DNA of 14,340 nt, from NCBI GenBank assembly GCA_049890215.1, contig JBMHBX010000053.1, forward strand, positions 1-14,340. The letters run 5' to 3'. Within the stretch, counting starts at the first letter, position 1, and each line of letters starts with the position of its first letter. The notes under the pieces were generated by a model. It made no database searches and had not been told where the DNA came from. It saw nothing but the letters and a program-made list of their open reading frames with translations. The DNA is from UBA685 sp049890215 (lineage in GTDB: Bacteria; Pseudomonadota; Alphaproteobacteria; Puniceispirillales; Puniceispirillaceae). The translations under genes were made by a program, and so were the position numbers. Below are positions 7,856 through 14,340 of the stretch, piece after piece.

Positions 7856-8901
7856 GTGATGCAGTAGTTGAAATTGAAAATGTATGGAAAGTCTTTGGCG
7901 ACAGAGCTGAAGAGGCCATGCAGGCTATCCGCAATGACGGGCTGTCAAAAAGCGAAGTATTAGAGCGCTATGAGGCAGTGGTCGGCGTAAAAGATGCCAG
8001 CTTTTCCGTAGCAGAGGGGGAGATTTTCTGCCTCATGGGTCTGTCAGGCTCTGGCAAATCAACGCTTGTGCGTCACATTAACCGCCTGATTGAGCCAACC
8101 GCAGGTGCCATCCGCATTCTGGGTGAAGATATTGGTGATATGAAGCCAGATGCGCTGCGTGCGTTGCGTGCTGATAAAATTGGCATGGTCTTCCAGAATA
8201 TGGCGTTATTGCCGCACCGTTCTGTGCGCGATAATATTGGTTTTGCGCTTGAATTGCGGGGGATGGATAATTACCGGAAATTCCAGCTTGCCGAAAAAGC
8301 GCTTGAGACTGTCTCTTTGCATGGCTACGGAGATCGCCTGCCTGCTGAATTATCTGGCGGGATGCAACAGCGTGTTGGACTGGCAAGAGCGCTTGCGGCT
8401 GATCCTGAAATTCTGCTGATGGATGAGCCTTTTTCAGCGCTTGATCCTCTTATCAGACGCAATCTGCAAGATGAATTTTTAAGCCTGTCTGAAAATCTCA
8501 AGAAAACAACTGTGTTTATTACACATGATCTTGACGAAGCGATTCGGATGGGAGATCGCATTGGCATCATGAAAGATGGTGAGATTGTGCAAATTGGCAC
8601 AGCAGAAGATATCGTCACACAACCTGCTGATGATTATGTTGCTGATTTTGTCGCCGGCATATCGCGTCTGAAGCTGGTCTCTGCCGGTAAAATTATGCAA
8701 CCTGTTGAGGCGCATATATCAGCGCATGGCGCCCTGTCAAAACAGGCACCAAAAGCACGTCCCGAAGATGATCTGGATACCATCGTCAGCCTTAGCACAG
8801 GCACTGATTTGCCAGTTGTGATTGAATCAGATGGCAAGATAGTCGGTGTGATAACCAAAGATACATTATTGCAAGGCTTGCAAGGCGGAGAGCAATCATG
8901 A
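7852..8901 (+). CDS. tmoV: TMAO ABC transporter ATP-binding subunit TmoV (ProV family)
   Basis: ATPase of a quaternary-amine-type importer, 349 residues, acting on the cytoplasmic face with the TmoW permease. Visible motifs are Walker A GLSGSGKST (63-71), Q-loop Gln115, signature LSGGM (167-171), Walker B ILLMDE (187-192) and the switch His225. The insertion before Walker A (about residues 17-43) is typical of ProV/OpuA ATPases. After about residue 260 a tail follows whose end (LPVVIESDGKIVGVITKDTL) resembles a single CBS-like unit, as in osmolyte importers. It overlaps tdm upstream and tmoW downstream by ATGA, so the three are translationally coupled. Substrate assignment to TMAO rests on the neighbouring tdm; glycine betaine or DMSP are alternatives. 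Confidence 0.9.
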   Translation: MSDAVVEIENVWKVFGDRAEEAMQAIRNDGLSKSEVLERYEAVVGVKDASFSVAEGEIFCLMGLSGSGKSTLVRHINRLIEPTAGAIRILGEDIGDMKPDALRALRADKIGMVFQNMALLPHRSVRDNIGFALELRGMDNYRKFQLAEKALETVSLHGYGDRLPAELSGGMQQRVGLARALAADPEILLMDEPFSALDPLIRRNLQDEFLSLSENLKKTTVFITHDLDEAIRMGDRIGIMKDGEIVQIGTAEDIVTQPADDYVADFVAGISRLKLVSAGKIMQPVEAHISAHGALSKQAPKARPEDDLDTIVSLSTGTDLPVVIESDGKIVGVITKDTLLQGLQGGEQS

Positions 8902-10706
8902 GCAATGTAGACGAAAGACAAACATTTGACCGTGACGTGTCGGTTGGCACATTTGTTGCCAGAAATGACGCTTATTATATGACCGTTTTTGAGCGGCTTC
9001 AGCGTGCAGAATTGCCGCGTTGGCATATGCATATCTGGGGACTTTTAGTGCCCTGGTTCTGGGCTGCTTATCGTGGTGTATGGGTGATGTTCTGGCTGTC
9101 TCTTGCCATTGATATGATCGCTGTTGCCTGCCTGATGCAAGTCGTCAAATTTAGCCCCTTGCTTGCCGAGGCGCTGCTGAACCCTGATGCCAATGTGACA
9201 CTTATTCCACGTTATGAAGGCTGGATCTCTCTTTATAGCACTGTTGGATGGACTTTGTTTATAGGCGGGCGCCTGTGGATGGGTGTTCAGGCAAACAGGT
9301 GGTATTATGCCCAATATAACAGGTGGCGCATTATTGCCAGCATTGCCAATGGTGTCGCACTCAAGCGTGTCTTACTTAGCCTCGTTATCATGGCAATTTG
9401 TGTGCCGATTACAACCTATCGGGCAACCCAGCTTCGTAATGATGAGCGGGCCTGTCTTAACCAGTTAAAAGCAGGTGAGATCGTTGAAGATCTGATGGTG
9501 CGCTATGAGGCAACAGACATTGCCTCTTTGTCTGTTGCAGTTTCAAAGTCACTTGATGCCTCTCAGGCTAAATTTGATAATCTTGAAAGCCTTGATTCCT
9601 TAACAGCAGAACAGAAATCAGAAAAATCTGCTTTGCGCAAAACAACACGCACAAAACAAAGAGAGCAAAAGACAGTCGACCAATATCAGGCGATCACCTC
9701 AAAAGACAGATTTGACTGTGCGTTTATTGACGATTTTCCAACGCTGACACGTATTGTGCCACCAGGAGAGACACGTTATCGCCGTGTGCCTGATGAAGAG
9801 GCCATTGCCGCAGGCGATCTTGACGCAACAAAAGTGCTTATTCAGCAAAAGCCGCCTGTTGAAGGGCGCCGTGTGACGATTTTCACCTATAATGCTGAGG
9901 CAATCGACACAAGCATTAATTACCTGCGCGCTCAATATGCAGGCTTCTTTGATGCAATGACCCATATATTGCGGCAGTCATTATTGCGTGTTGAAGTGGC
10001 CTTTATGGAAACACCATGGCCGGTCACTGCCTTTTTGTTCCTGGCTCTTAGTTGGGCTTTCACCAATCGGGCAACCACGATATTTGTCGCAGGCTCCTTA
10101 ACATTCCTTGCCGTATTTGAATTGTGGCAAATTGCCATGCAAACAATGGCGCTTGTTGTTGTGGCGACATTTATCTGTGTCTTTGTTGGTCTGCCTGTTG
10201 GTATTTGGATGGCCAAAAATAAGATGTTCCGTTGGATAACAGAGCCAGTATTGGATGTGATGCAAACCATTCCGTCCCTTAGCTATCTTGTGCCTGCGGT
10301 GGCGTTTTTTGGCATATCACAGCCACCTGCCGTGCTTGCGACTGTGGTCTTTGCGATACCACCGATGGTCAAATTGACAGCGCTTGGTATTTTGCAAGTG
10401 CCGGAAAGCACCAAAGAAGCGGCACTTGCTTTTGGCGCCTCTGACAGACAATTATTGCGCAAAGTCGAATTGCCTATGGCTATTCCGTCCATCATGGCAG
10501 GGTTAAACCAGACAATTATGCTTGCGCTTTCTATGGCCACAATCTCAGCCTTTATCGGCGCGGCGGGCCTTGGGGCATTGGTTACAGAATCCTTAGGCGA
10601 TGCACAGGCTGGTAAAGGCCTTCTCGCCGGCATAGCAATTGCTCTTGTAGCAATGATGATCGACCGGATTTTGCGCGGTATCCGCGCCTCATTCAGTCGA
10701 ATTTAA
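8898..10706 (+). CDS. tmoW: TMAO ABC transporter permease TmoW (ProW family, with N-terminal extension)
   Basis: Inner-membrane permease of 602 residues. The C-terminal part (about 375-602) is a standard binding-protein-dependent permease domain with several membrane helices and the ATPase-contacting EAA loop (EAALAFG, 507-513, then LP at 525-526). The N-terminal 370 residues are an extension: hydrophobic stretches near 47-80, 110-125 and 155-172, then a hydrophilic, charged, probably coiled-coil region (about 180-350, rich in Glu, Lys, Gln) with two cysteines, Cys186 and Cys274, near either end. The first part vaguely resembles the small inner-membrane DUF2628 type (PWFWAAYRGVW); this is a weak impression. 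TmoW/ProW proteins of marine bacteria are often longer than E. coli ProW. The start overlaps tmoV (ATGA). Confidence 0.88.
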   Translation: MSNVDERQTFDRDVSVGTFVARNDAYYMTVFERLQRAELPRWHMHIWGLLVPWFWAAYRGVWVMFWLSLAIDMIAVACLMQVVKFSPLLAEALLNPDANVTLIPRYEGWISLYSTVGWTLFIGGRLWMGVQANRWYYAQYNRWRIIASIANGVALKRVLLSLVIMAICVPITTYRATQLRNDERACLNQLKAGEIVEDLMVRYEATDIASLSVAVSKSLDASQAKFDNLESLDSLTAEQKSEKSALRKTTRTKQREQKTVDQYQAITSKDRFDCAFIDDFPTLTRIVPPGETRYRRVPDEEAIAAGDLDATKVLIQQKPPVEGRRVTIFTYNAEAIDTSINYLRAQYAGFFDAMTHILRQSLLRVEVAFMETPWPVTAFLFLALSWAFTNRATTIFVAGSLTFLAVFELWQIAMQTMALVVVATFICVFVGLPVGIWMAKNKMFRWITEPVLDVMQTIPSLSYLVPAVAFFGISQPPAVLATVVFAIPPMVKLTALGILQVPESTKEAALAFGASDRQLLRKVELPMAIPSIMAGLNQTIMLALSMATISAFIGAAGLGALVTESLGDAQAGKGLLAGIAIALVAMMIDRILRGIRASFSRI

Positions 10707-10732
10707 GTTTCAAAGCAGAACCATAAAAACGT

Positions 10733-10739
10733 GGGAGGA
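10733..10739 (+). promoter_or_regulatory. Strong ribosome-binding site of tmoX
   Basis: GGGAGGA lies four bases before the tmoX ATG at 10744 and is the best Shine-Dalgarno match in the operon. It fits the need to make far more binding protein than membrane parts. The other operon genes rely on weak sites or stop/start coupling. Confidence 0.75.
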
Positions 10740-10743
10740 CACA

Positions 10744-11697
10744 ATGAAAAAACTGCTTTTATCTGCGGCAATATCAGCTGCATTATTTGCCACTGGCACA
10801 GCCACGGCACAAGAAAAGGTCATGATTTCTGACCCTAACTGGAATGGCGCACGTGCCGTTGGGCATGTGATTAAGGCTATCATCACTGATCAGATGGGTG
10901 GCGAAGCTGAAATTCTGACAGGTATGAACCAACAGCCTGTGATTTTTGCCGGCATGGATAAAGGTGACGGCTCTATTGATGTTCATCCTGATATGTGGAT
11001 GCCAAACTGGCAATCAGCATGGGATCAATATATTGATGGAAACGGGACAATTAAAACAAATGGCGGCTATGCCGGCACCTCACTTTTATATGTCCCAAGC
11101 TATATGGCTGATAAGGTCAGCTCAATTGAAGATCTGAAGAATCCGGAAATCGCTGCTATGTTTGATACAGATGGCGATGGTCTTGGTGAATATTGGGCAG
11201 GTGACGTCACATGGGCCTCAACCAAGCGTTGGCAGGTAAAGTTCAAATCATATGGTCTTGACCAATATTGGGAGCCAAACATTATCTCTGGTGATACATT
11301 CAAAGCTGGTCTTGCCGCTGCTTATGCTGCCTCTCAGCCACAGCTTTTCTATTATTGGACACCAGAAGCGTTGCACGTTCAATATGACCTGACAGCTCTT
11401 GAAGAGCCTGCACGCTTTGACGGATGTGAAGATTTGGACCTTGATGCTGAAAACTGGCTTGAAGTATCTGAATTTGAATGTGCCGGTACCGCAGCCACTG
11501 TTTATATTGCCTATTCAGCTTCATTGGAACAGCGCAACCCTGCTGTGGCAGCGATGCTAAGCCGCATGAAACTAACAGGCAGTGAAATCGGTGTGTGGAT
11601 CCAGGAAATGTTTGAAAATAAGCGTGACCCTGCCGAAGTGGCACAGGAATGGATCGCAGATAACCAGGATCTGGTTGCAAGCTGGATTAACGGCTAA
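10744..11697 (+). CDS. tmoX: TMAO-binding periplasmic protein TmoX (OpuAC/ProX family)
   Basis: Secreted substrate-binding protein that delivers the ligand to TmoVW, 317 residues. A signal peptide is clear: MKK, a hydrophobic core, and an ATA signal-peptidase site with cleavage after Ala22. The mature part matches the quaternary-amine-binding OpuAC domain, whose ligand is held in a box of aromatic residues; candidates here include Trp33 (DPNWNG), Trp85, Trp151/Trp157 and Trp205 (YYWTPE). A loop DTDGDGLGE (141-149) looks like a calcium site. It follows tmoW by 37 bases and is the last gene of the operon, ended by the hairpin at 11723. Binding of TMAO rather than glycine betaine is inferred from tdm in the same operon. 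Confidence 0.9.
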   Translation: MKKLLLSAAISAALFATGTATAQEKVMISDPNWNGARAVGHVIKAIITDQMGGEAEILTGMNQQPVIFAGMDKGDGSIDVHPDMWMPNWQSAWDQYIDGNGTIKTNGGYAGTSLLYVPSYMADKVSSIEDLKNPEIAAMFDTDGDGLGEYWAGDVTWASTKRWQVKFKSYGLDQYWEPNIISGDTFKAGLAAAYAASQPQLFYYWTPEALHVQYDLTALEEPARFDGCEDLDLDAENWLEVSEFECAGTAATVYIAYSASLEQRNPAVAAMLSRMKLTGSEIGVWIQEMFENKRDPAEVAQEWIADNQDLVASWING

Positions 11698-11722
11698 TCG
11701 CCCGCATTTCACTTACCAAAAG

Positions 11723-11760
11723 ACCGCGCTTTTGTCTGACAGGAGCGCGGTTTTTATTTT
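11723..11760. terminator. Rho-independent terminator between tmoX and the cupin gene
   Basis: An 8-base perfect stem, ACCGCGCT (11723-11730) with AGCGCGGT (11744-11751), is followed by TTTTTATTTT on the plus strand, a strong terminator for the tdm-tmo operon. On the minus strand the hairpin is followed by CTTTTGG, so it may also end the convergent cupin transcript. The cupin stop codon (11754-11756) lies inside the plus-strand T-run. Confidence 0.88.
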
Positions 11761-12350
11761 GCCATTAATGTTGGTGCAATATCCAAATGGTTGCGCCAGA
11801 CTGCCAAACTTAAACAAGCTTTGTCATAGGTTTGCATCTCATGAGGCTGATTGGTCTCATGAACAATCACATCACCTTCTCTCATAAGCCTGTCTTCATG
11901 CCCCTGCCGGCGAAACACAGCCTCACCAGATAGGATAAAATAAAGTTCTTCAGCAGGGTGATAATGCCACGGATAGGTGAGACCTGCCGGCATATAAACC
12001 ATATAAAGTGATAGCTCAGAAGAGGCAAAAGGACCGGTATCGCCAATGATGGCATAAACGCCAAGCCGGCTCATAAACTCATATGAGACATGCACAGGGC
12101 TTGCTTCATCTTGTGTATAAACTTCGCGCCAATGCATATCAGGACTTGCCGCAATCAGCGCCTCTTGCAGTGCCGCATGAGAGGCGCTTTTCAGCTTATC
12201 CTCTGCCTGAAGCATCAGGCTTGCCTGCCTTTCATGCGCGATGACCTGCTGAGGGATTAAATCTTCAGGAAGAGGCGCAAAATCAGATAACAGCTCATAA
12301 CGCTCATATAATGATGCTATCTCTGACAATAAATTATCATGTGGTTTCAT
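11754..12350 (-). CDS. DMSP-lyase-family cupin (DddQ-like)
   Basis: A single-domain cupin of 198 residues, the usual size of DddQ, which splits dimethylsulfoniopropionate into dimethyl sulfide and acrylate. The motif YPWHYHPAEELYFILSGEA starts at 126. His129, His131, Glu135 and Tyr137, with His170 in TNQPHEM, give the H-x3-E-x-Y plus distal His metal-site pattern that I recall for DddQ, and a long N-terminal helical region precedes the barrel as in that family. No signal peptide is seen. The gene is convergent with tmoX and downstream of the BKACE gene but separated from it by 171 bases and a terminator. The superfamily contains members without DMSP-lyase activity, so the substrate is a hypothesis; the marine methylated-osmolyte setting makes DMSP plausible. 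Confidence 0.75.
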   Translation of the reverse strand: MKPHDNLLSEIASLYERYELLSDFAPLPEDLIPQQVIAHERQASLMLQAEDKLKSASHAALQEALIAASPDMHWREVYTQDEASPVHVSYEFMSRLGVYAIIGDTGPFASSELSLYMVYMPAGLTYPWHYHPAEELYFILSGEAVFRRQGHEDRLMREGDVIVHETNQPHEMQTYDKACLSLAVWRNHLDIAPTLMAK

Positions 12351-12424
12351 GAACTCTCTTCATCATAACTGCCTGCCCCTCACCATGCCATAAGAGGGCA
12401 CCTTTGGCCAAAAAAGAAAATGCC

Positions 12425-12451
12425 AAAAAAACCGCCTCTGATTGAGGCGGC
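12425..12451 (-). terminator. Rho-independent terminator of the BKACE gene
   Basis: A perfect 7-base stem, CCGCCTC (12432-12438) with GAGGCGG (12444-12450) around a 5-base loop, is followed on the minus strand by seven T (12431 down to 12425). It lies about 70 bases after the BKACE stop. On the plus strand the downstream CTTTTAT is weaker. The rest of the 171-base gap (12351-12521) shows no other clear signal. Confidence 0.85.
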
Positions 12452-12521
12452 TTTTATAATCGGCAGGATTTGGTTGAGGGAGGCGGCAATGTTGCCCTTT
12501 TGTACAGGGATGCTTTCCCTG

Positions 12522-13286
12522 TCACCTGCCCGAAAGACGCGCTCTCAGCAATTGAAGGGAGGCGGCGTTATCTTCATGCATCGTGCCATCCGGGGCCAGA
12601 AGACTATTTTCGAAGCCAACACGCACATCACCACCTTTGGCCGCGGCCTCGGCCAGACACAGATGTTCATTTGGCCCAAAAGCGCATATCATCCATCTCT
12701 TGATTTTATGATGCGATTTTTGCATGGCATTCAAAAAGGGAGTCAGATCTTCAATTTGCGATATTTGCCCTGTGCTATAACGTCCAAGCACAAAAATCAC
12801 GCTATTTTGAGAGATATTAATAATGCCCTTTGCCTGCCAGTCATCAAGAAGCGCGACATCATCTGCCTCATATAAAATATGCTGAACCGCCGTCTCATTA
12901 TCAAGGCAGCTCTGATAAAGATGCTTTGCGAGGTCAGGGGCACGTGCAACCTCACGGATTGCGACACTTGCCCAGGGCGGCTTTACGCGCTGCAAACAGG
13001 CAAGCTGATCTGCCACCTCAAAAATGCCGGCACTTTCAGTTGTGATTTGCACAGCCATATCCGGTAGCCGTCTGCGCATTTCACCAAGTGCCTCATGATA
13101 AAGCCCGGCATCAAGACTATGCCCGCCCTCAGCGTCCCGGACATGCAAATGCAGGGCATGTGCGCCGCATGAAAAACACGCCTCTGCGGTATCAGTGATA
13201 TCCTTTATCGTGATCGGCAATTTCGGATGATCAGATTTGCTGCGCCGCGCCCCTGTTGGCGCCACCATGATATAAGGCTGTTTCAT
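12522..13286 (-). CDS. Beta-keto acid cleavage enzyme (BKACE, DUF849 family), short form
   Basis: Predicted zinc enzyme that condenses a beta-keto acid with acetyl-CoA to give acetoacetyl-CoA plus a shortened product. Of 254 residues, VAPTGARRSKSDHPKLPIT (from residue 8) is the family's N-terminal signature. HLHVRD (46-51) carries the zinc ligands His46 and His48, TTES (82-85) stands where TTGG-like sequence is usual, and GFENSL (224-229) has the C-terminal acidic residue Glu226. Known members are somewhat longer (roughly 270-310), so loops that set specificity are shortened. Subfamilies act on keto-aminohexanoate, dehydrocarnitine and others; dehydrocarnitine would release betaine, which would fit the neighbourhood, but nothing in the sequence proves it. 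The start is supported by GGTGAG just before the ATG; no convincing promoter was found in 13287-13461. Confidence 0.85.
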   Translation of the reverse strand: MKQPYIMVAPTGARRSKSDHPKLPITIKDITDTAEACFSCGAHALHLHVRDAEGGHSLDAGLYHEALGEMRRRLPDMAVQITTESAGIFEVADQLACLQRVKPPWASVAIREVARAPDLAKHLYQSCLDNETAVQHILYEADDVALLDDWQAKGIINISQNSVIFVLGRYSTGQISQIEDLTPFLNAMQKSHHKIKRWMICAFGPNEHLCLAEAAAKGGDVRVGFENSLLAPDGTMHEDNAASLQLLRARLSGR

Positions 13287-13461
13287 CTCACCATCTCCAC
13301 CATCATTCTAAGAGACCACTTATGAGCGCATCCCCAAAAGCCCTATACAATATGCTACAAACAAGGTTTAATATGGTACAGCTAAATGTAAGGTAACGCC
13401 CTGATAAATTTGTGTGACTTGTGATTTTGTATGTGTAAGGGCAGGCAAAAGGCACAAGTTA

Positions 13462-14136
13462 ATGCAACAACTTCTTCAAACGACACATGCATATGAGCCC
13501 TTGCGAAAACGCCATGCTGAAGTCCGTCACAGCTTTGATGACGCATTTTCCACACGTATCACGCGGGCATTGAGCTGGCTGGAACGCGCTGAAAAAGAAA
13601 CAGAAGATCCAGATGCAGGTTTTATATTTTACTGGATATCCTTTAACGCCAATTATTCTGTGAGTTTTATAGAAGGTGAAGGCATATCAGAGATGGCCAG
13701 AATCAAACAATTTTTGGAACAGATCATATTATGCGATAAGAGCTATGACATTTATGAGATTATGTGGAATCGGTTTACCGCGGAAATTCGCGGCATTTTG
13801 AACAATCCTTATATCTTCAAAGAATTTTGGAAATCTGTTTTTGAGGATTCTGGCGAAGATTGGAAAGCTGATTTTGAAAAATCAAAAAAGACGGTCAATC
13901 TCGCCCTTAGCAAACAAAATACATTGGTCATTCTTCATATATTATTTTCAAGATTATATATTTTGCGTAACCAGCTTATGCACGGAAATGCGACTTGGAA
14001 GGGCGAGATAAATCGCCGGCAGGTAACGGATGGGTATAAGCTGATAAGCGCACTACAACCTGTTTTTTTATCTCTTATGATAGAGAACCCGTCACGGCAA
14101 TGGGGCAATGTAAATTTTCCCAGACTCACGAGATAA
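13462..14136 (+). CDS. HEPN-domain protein, putative RNase
   Basis: A 224-residue, mainly helical protein from the ATG at 13462. A GTG at 13414 would add 16 residues, but the family-like sequence starts near QLLQTTHAYEPL. The key feature is RNQLMHG (169-175), an R-x4-H motif typical of HEPN domains, many of which are RNases in defence or toxin-antitoxin systems. Other recognisable parts are RALSWLERAE and FYWISFNANYS, both seen in a widespread uncharacterised HEPN family. No signal peptide or membrane segment is seen and no partner gene is adjacent. It is AT-rich and sits between the metabolic block and the tRNA attachment site, a typical place for acquired genes. Role unknown; RNA cleavage is inferred from the motif only. 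Confidence 0.7.
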   Translation: MQQLLQTTHAYEPLRKRHAEVRHSFDDAFSTRITRALSWLERAEKETEDPDAGFIFYWISFNANYSVSFIEGEGISEMARIKQFLEQIILCDKSYDIYEIMWNRFTAEIRGILNNPYIFKEFWKSVFEDSGEDWKADFEKSKKTVNLALSKQNTLVILHILFSRLYILRNQLMHGNATWKGEINRRQVTDGYKLISALQPVFLSLMIENPSRQWGNVNFPRLTR

Positions 14137-14169
14137 AAAACTGTTTCCGATAAGCCATGATAAAGCCAC

Positions 14170-14197
14170 AAAAAAAGCCGCCTCTTGGAGAGACGGC
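14170..14197 (-). terminator. Terminator downstream of the tRNA-fMet 3' end
   Basis: On the minus strand, after the tRNA 3' end, a hairpin (GCCG/CGGC plus CTCT/AGAG with one mismatch, 14177-14197, loop TGG) is followed by seven T (14176-14170). It reads as the native terminator of the tRNA gene and lies 5 bases past the CCA end. It could serve the HEPN gene on the plus strand only weakly. Confidence 0.75.
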
Positions 14198-14201
14198 TGA
14201 T

Positions 14202-14253
<52 letters not shown>

Positions 14254-14340
14254 ATTTCTGGCGGCAAACCTAACACACAGCGGTGTGTTGCTAGATTGTT
14301 GCTACAATCTGGGGTAAGAAACAGTGTGTTGCTATAGCGG
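14254..14340. mobile_element. End of a probable integrated element (runs off the right edge)
   Basis: Sequence immediately 5' of the broken tRNA, so on the element side of the junction. No coding region is visible. It holds short direct and inverted repeats that could be recombinase arm sites. The element's genes, including any integrase, would lie beyond the window. Confidence 0.55.
14272..14334. repeat. Cluster of direct and inverted repeats beside the tRNA junction
   Basis: GTGTGTTGCTA occurs twice (14283-14293 and 14324-14334), and its core GTTGCTA a third time at 14298-14304. Two perfect 7-base inverted repeats with 4-base gaps are interleaved: AACACAC/GTGTGTT (14272-14289) and AGATTGT/ACAATCT (14293-14310). 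Repeated short sites near an att core are typical of integrase arm-type or excisionase binding sites. Confidence 0.65.

Noticed and set aside
9932..10633. Long minus-strand open frames within tmoW
   Set aside because: They lie opposite a well-supported permease domain and show low-complexity shadow composition without a ribosome-binding site.
11582..11887. Open frame on the plus strand across the end of tmoX and the terminator
   Set aside because: It overlaps tmoX, the terminator hairpin and the cupin gene in other frames and has no recognisable protein features.
12432..12450. Matching GC-rich hairpins near 12432 and 14177 as copies of one mobile repeat
   Set aside because: Both contain GCCGCCTC-like sequence, but each sits with a T-run after a gene on the minus strand and loops and flanks differ. 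Ordinary terminators explain them.

Overview
The window looks like part of the genome of a marine alphaproteobacterium, possibly of the SAR116 type. The lineage call rests on three things: the initiator-tRNA remnant near the right edge has the alphaproteobacterial form, the centre carries a trimethylamine N-oxide (TMAO) uptake and demethylation operon typical of SAR11/SAR116/roseobacter bacteria, and a DMSP-lyase-family cupin lies next to it. The exact lineage is inference.

Left block (1-2898): an AT-rich restriction-modification module. The C-terminal part of one DNA cytosine-5 methyltransferase runs in from the left edge and overlaps a complete second one. A convergent gene encodes a PLD-fold nuclease of the NgoFVII/NgoAVII/CglI kind, probably with a C-terminal B3-like DNA-reading domain. 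No helicase-type N-protein partner is visible; it could lie to the left.

Second block (3057-5377): a two-gene operon of an APH/choline-kinase-fold small-molecule kinase and a divergent enolase paralogue. The enolase keeps the metal ligands, catalytic acid/base and phosphate-binding residues but has lost an active-site histidine and remodelled the substrate loop. The pair suggests an undescribed kinase-plus-dehydratase step on a hydroxy acid.

Central block (5457-11755): tdm-tmoV-tmoW-tmoX. A promoter-like site precedes tdm, the first three genes are joined by ATGA stop/start overlaps, and a strong hairpin terminator follows tmoX. Together they would import TMAO from the periplasm and split it in the cytoplasm into dimethylamine and a one-carbon unit. 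The Tdm zinc-site residues (Asp215, Cys280, Cys296, Cys360) are all present.

Right block (11754-13286, minus strand): a DMSP-lyase-family cupin, convergent with tmoX, and upstream of it a short beta-keto-acid cleavage enzyme (BKACE/DUF849) with its own terminator. Both suggest breakdown of methylated osmolytes or related acids.

Right edge (13462-14340): an AT-rich HEPN-type gene with an R-x4-H motif, then a 51-nt 3' remnant of initiator tRNA-Met followed by unrelated sequence with short direct and inverted repeats. This is what the distal attachment site of an element integrated into the tRNA-fMet gene would look like, with the element lying to the right of the window. No intergenic stretch exceeds 300 bases.
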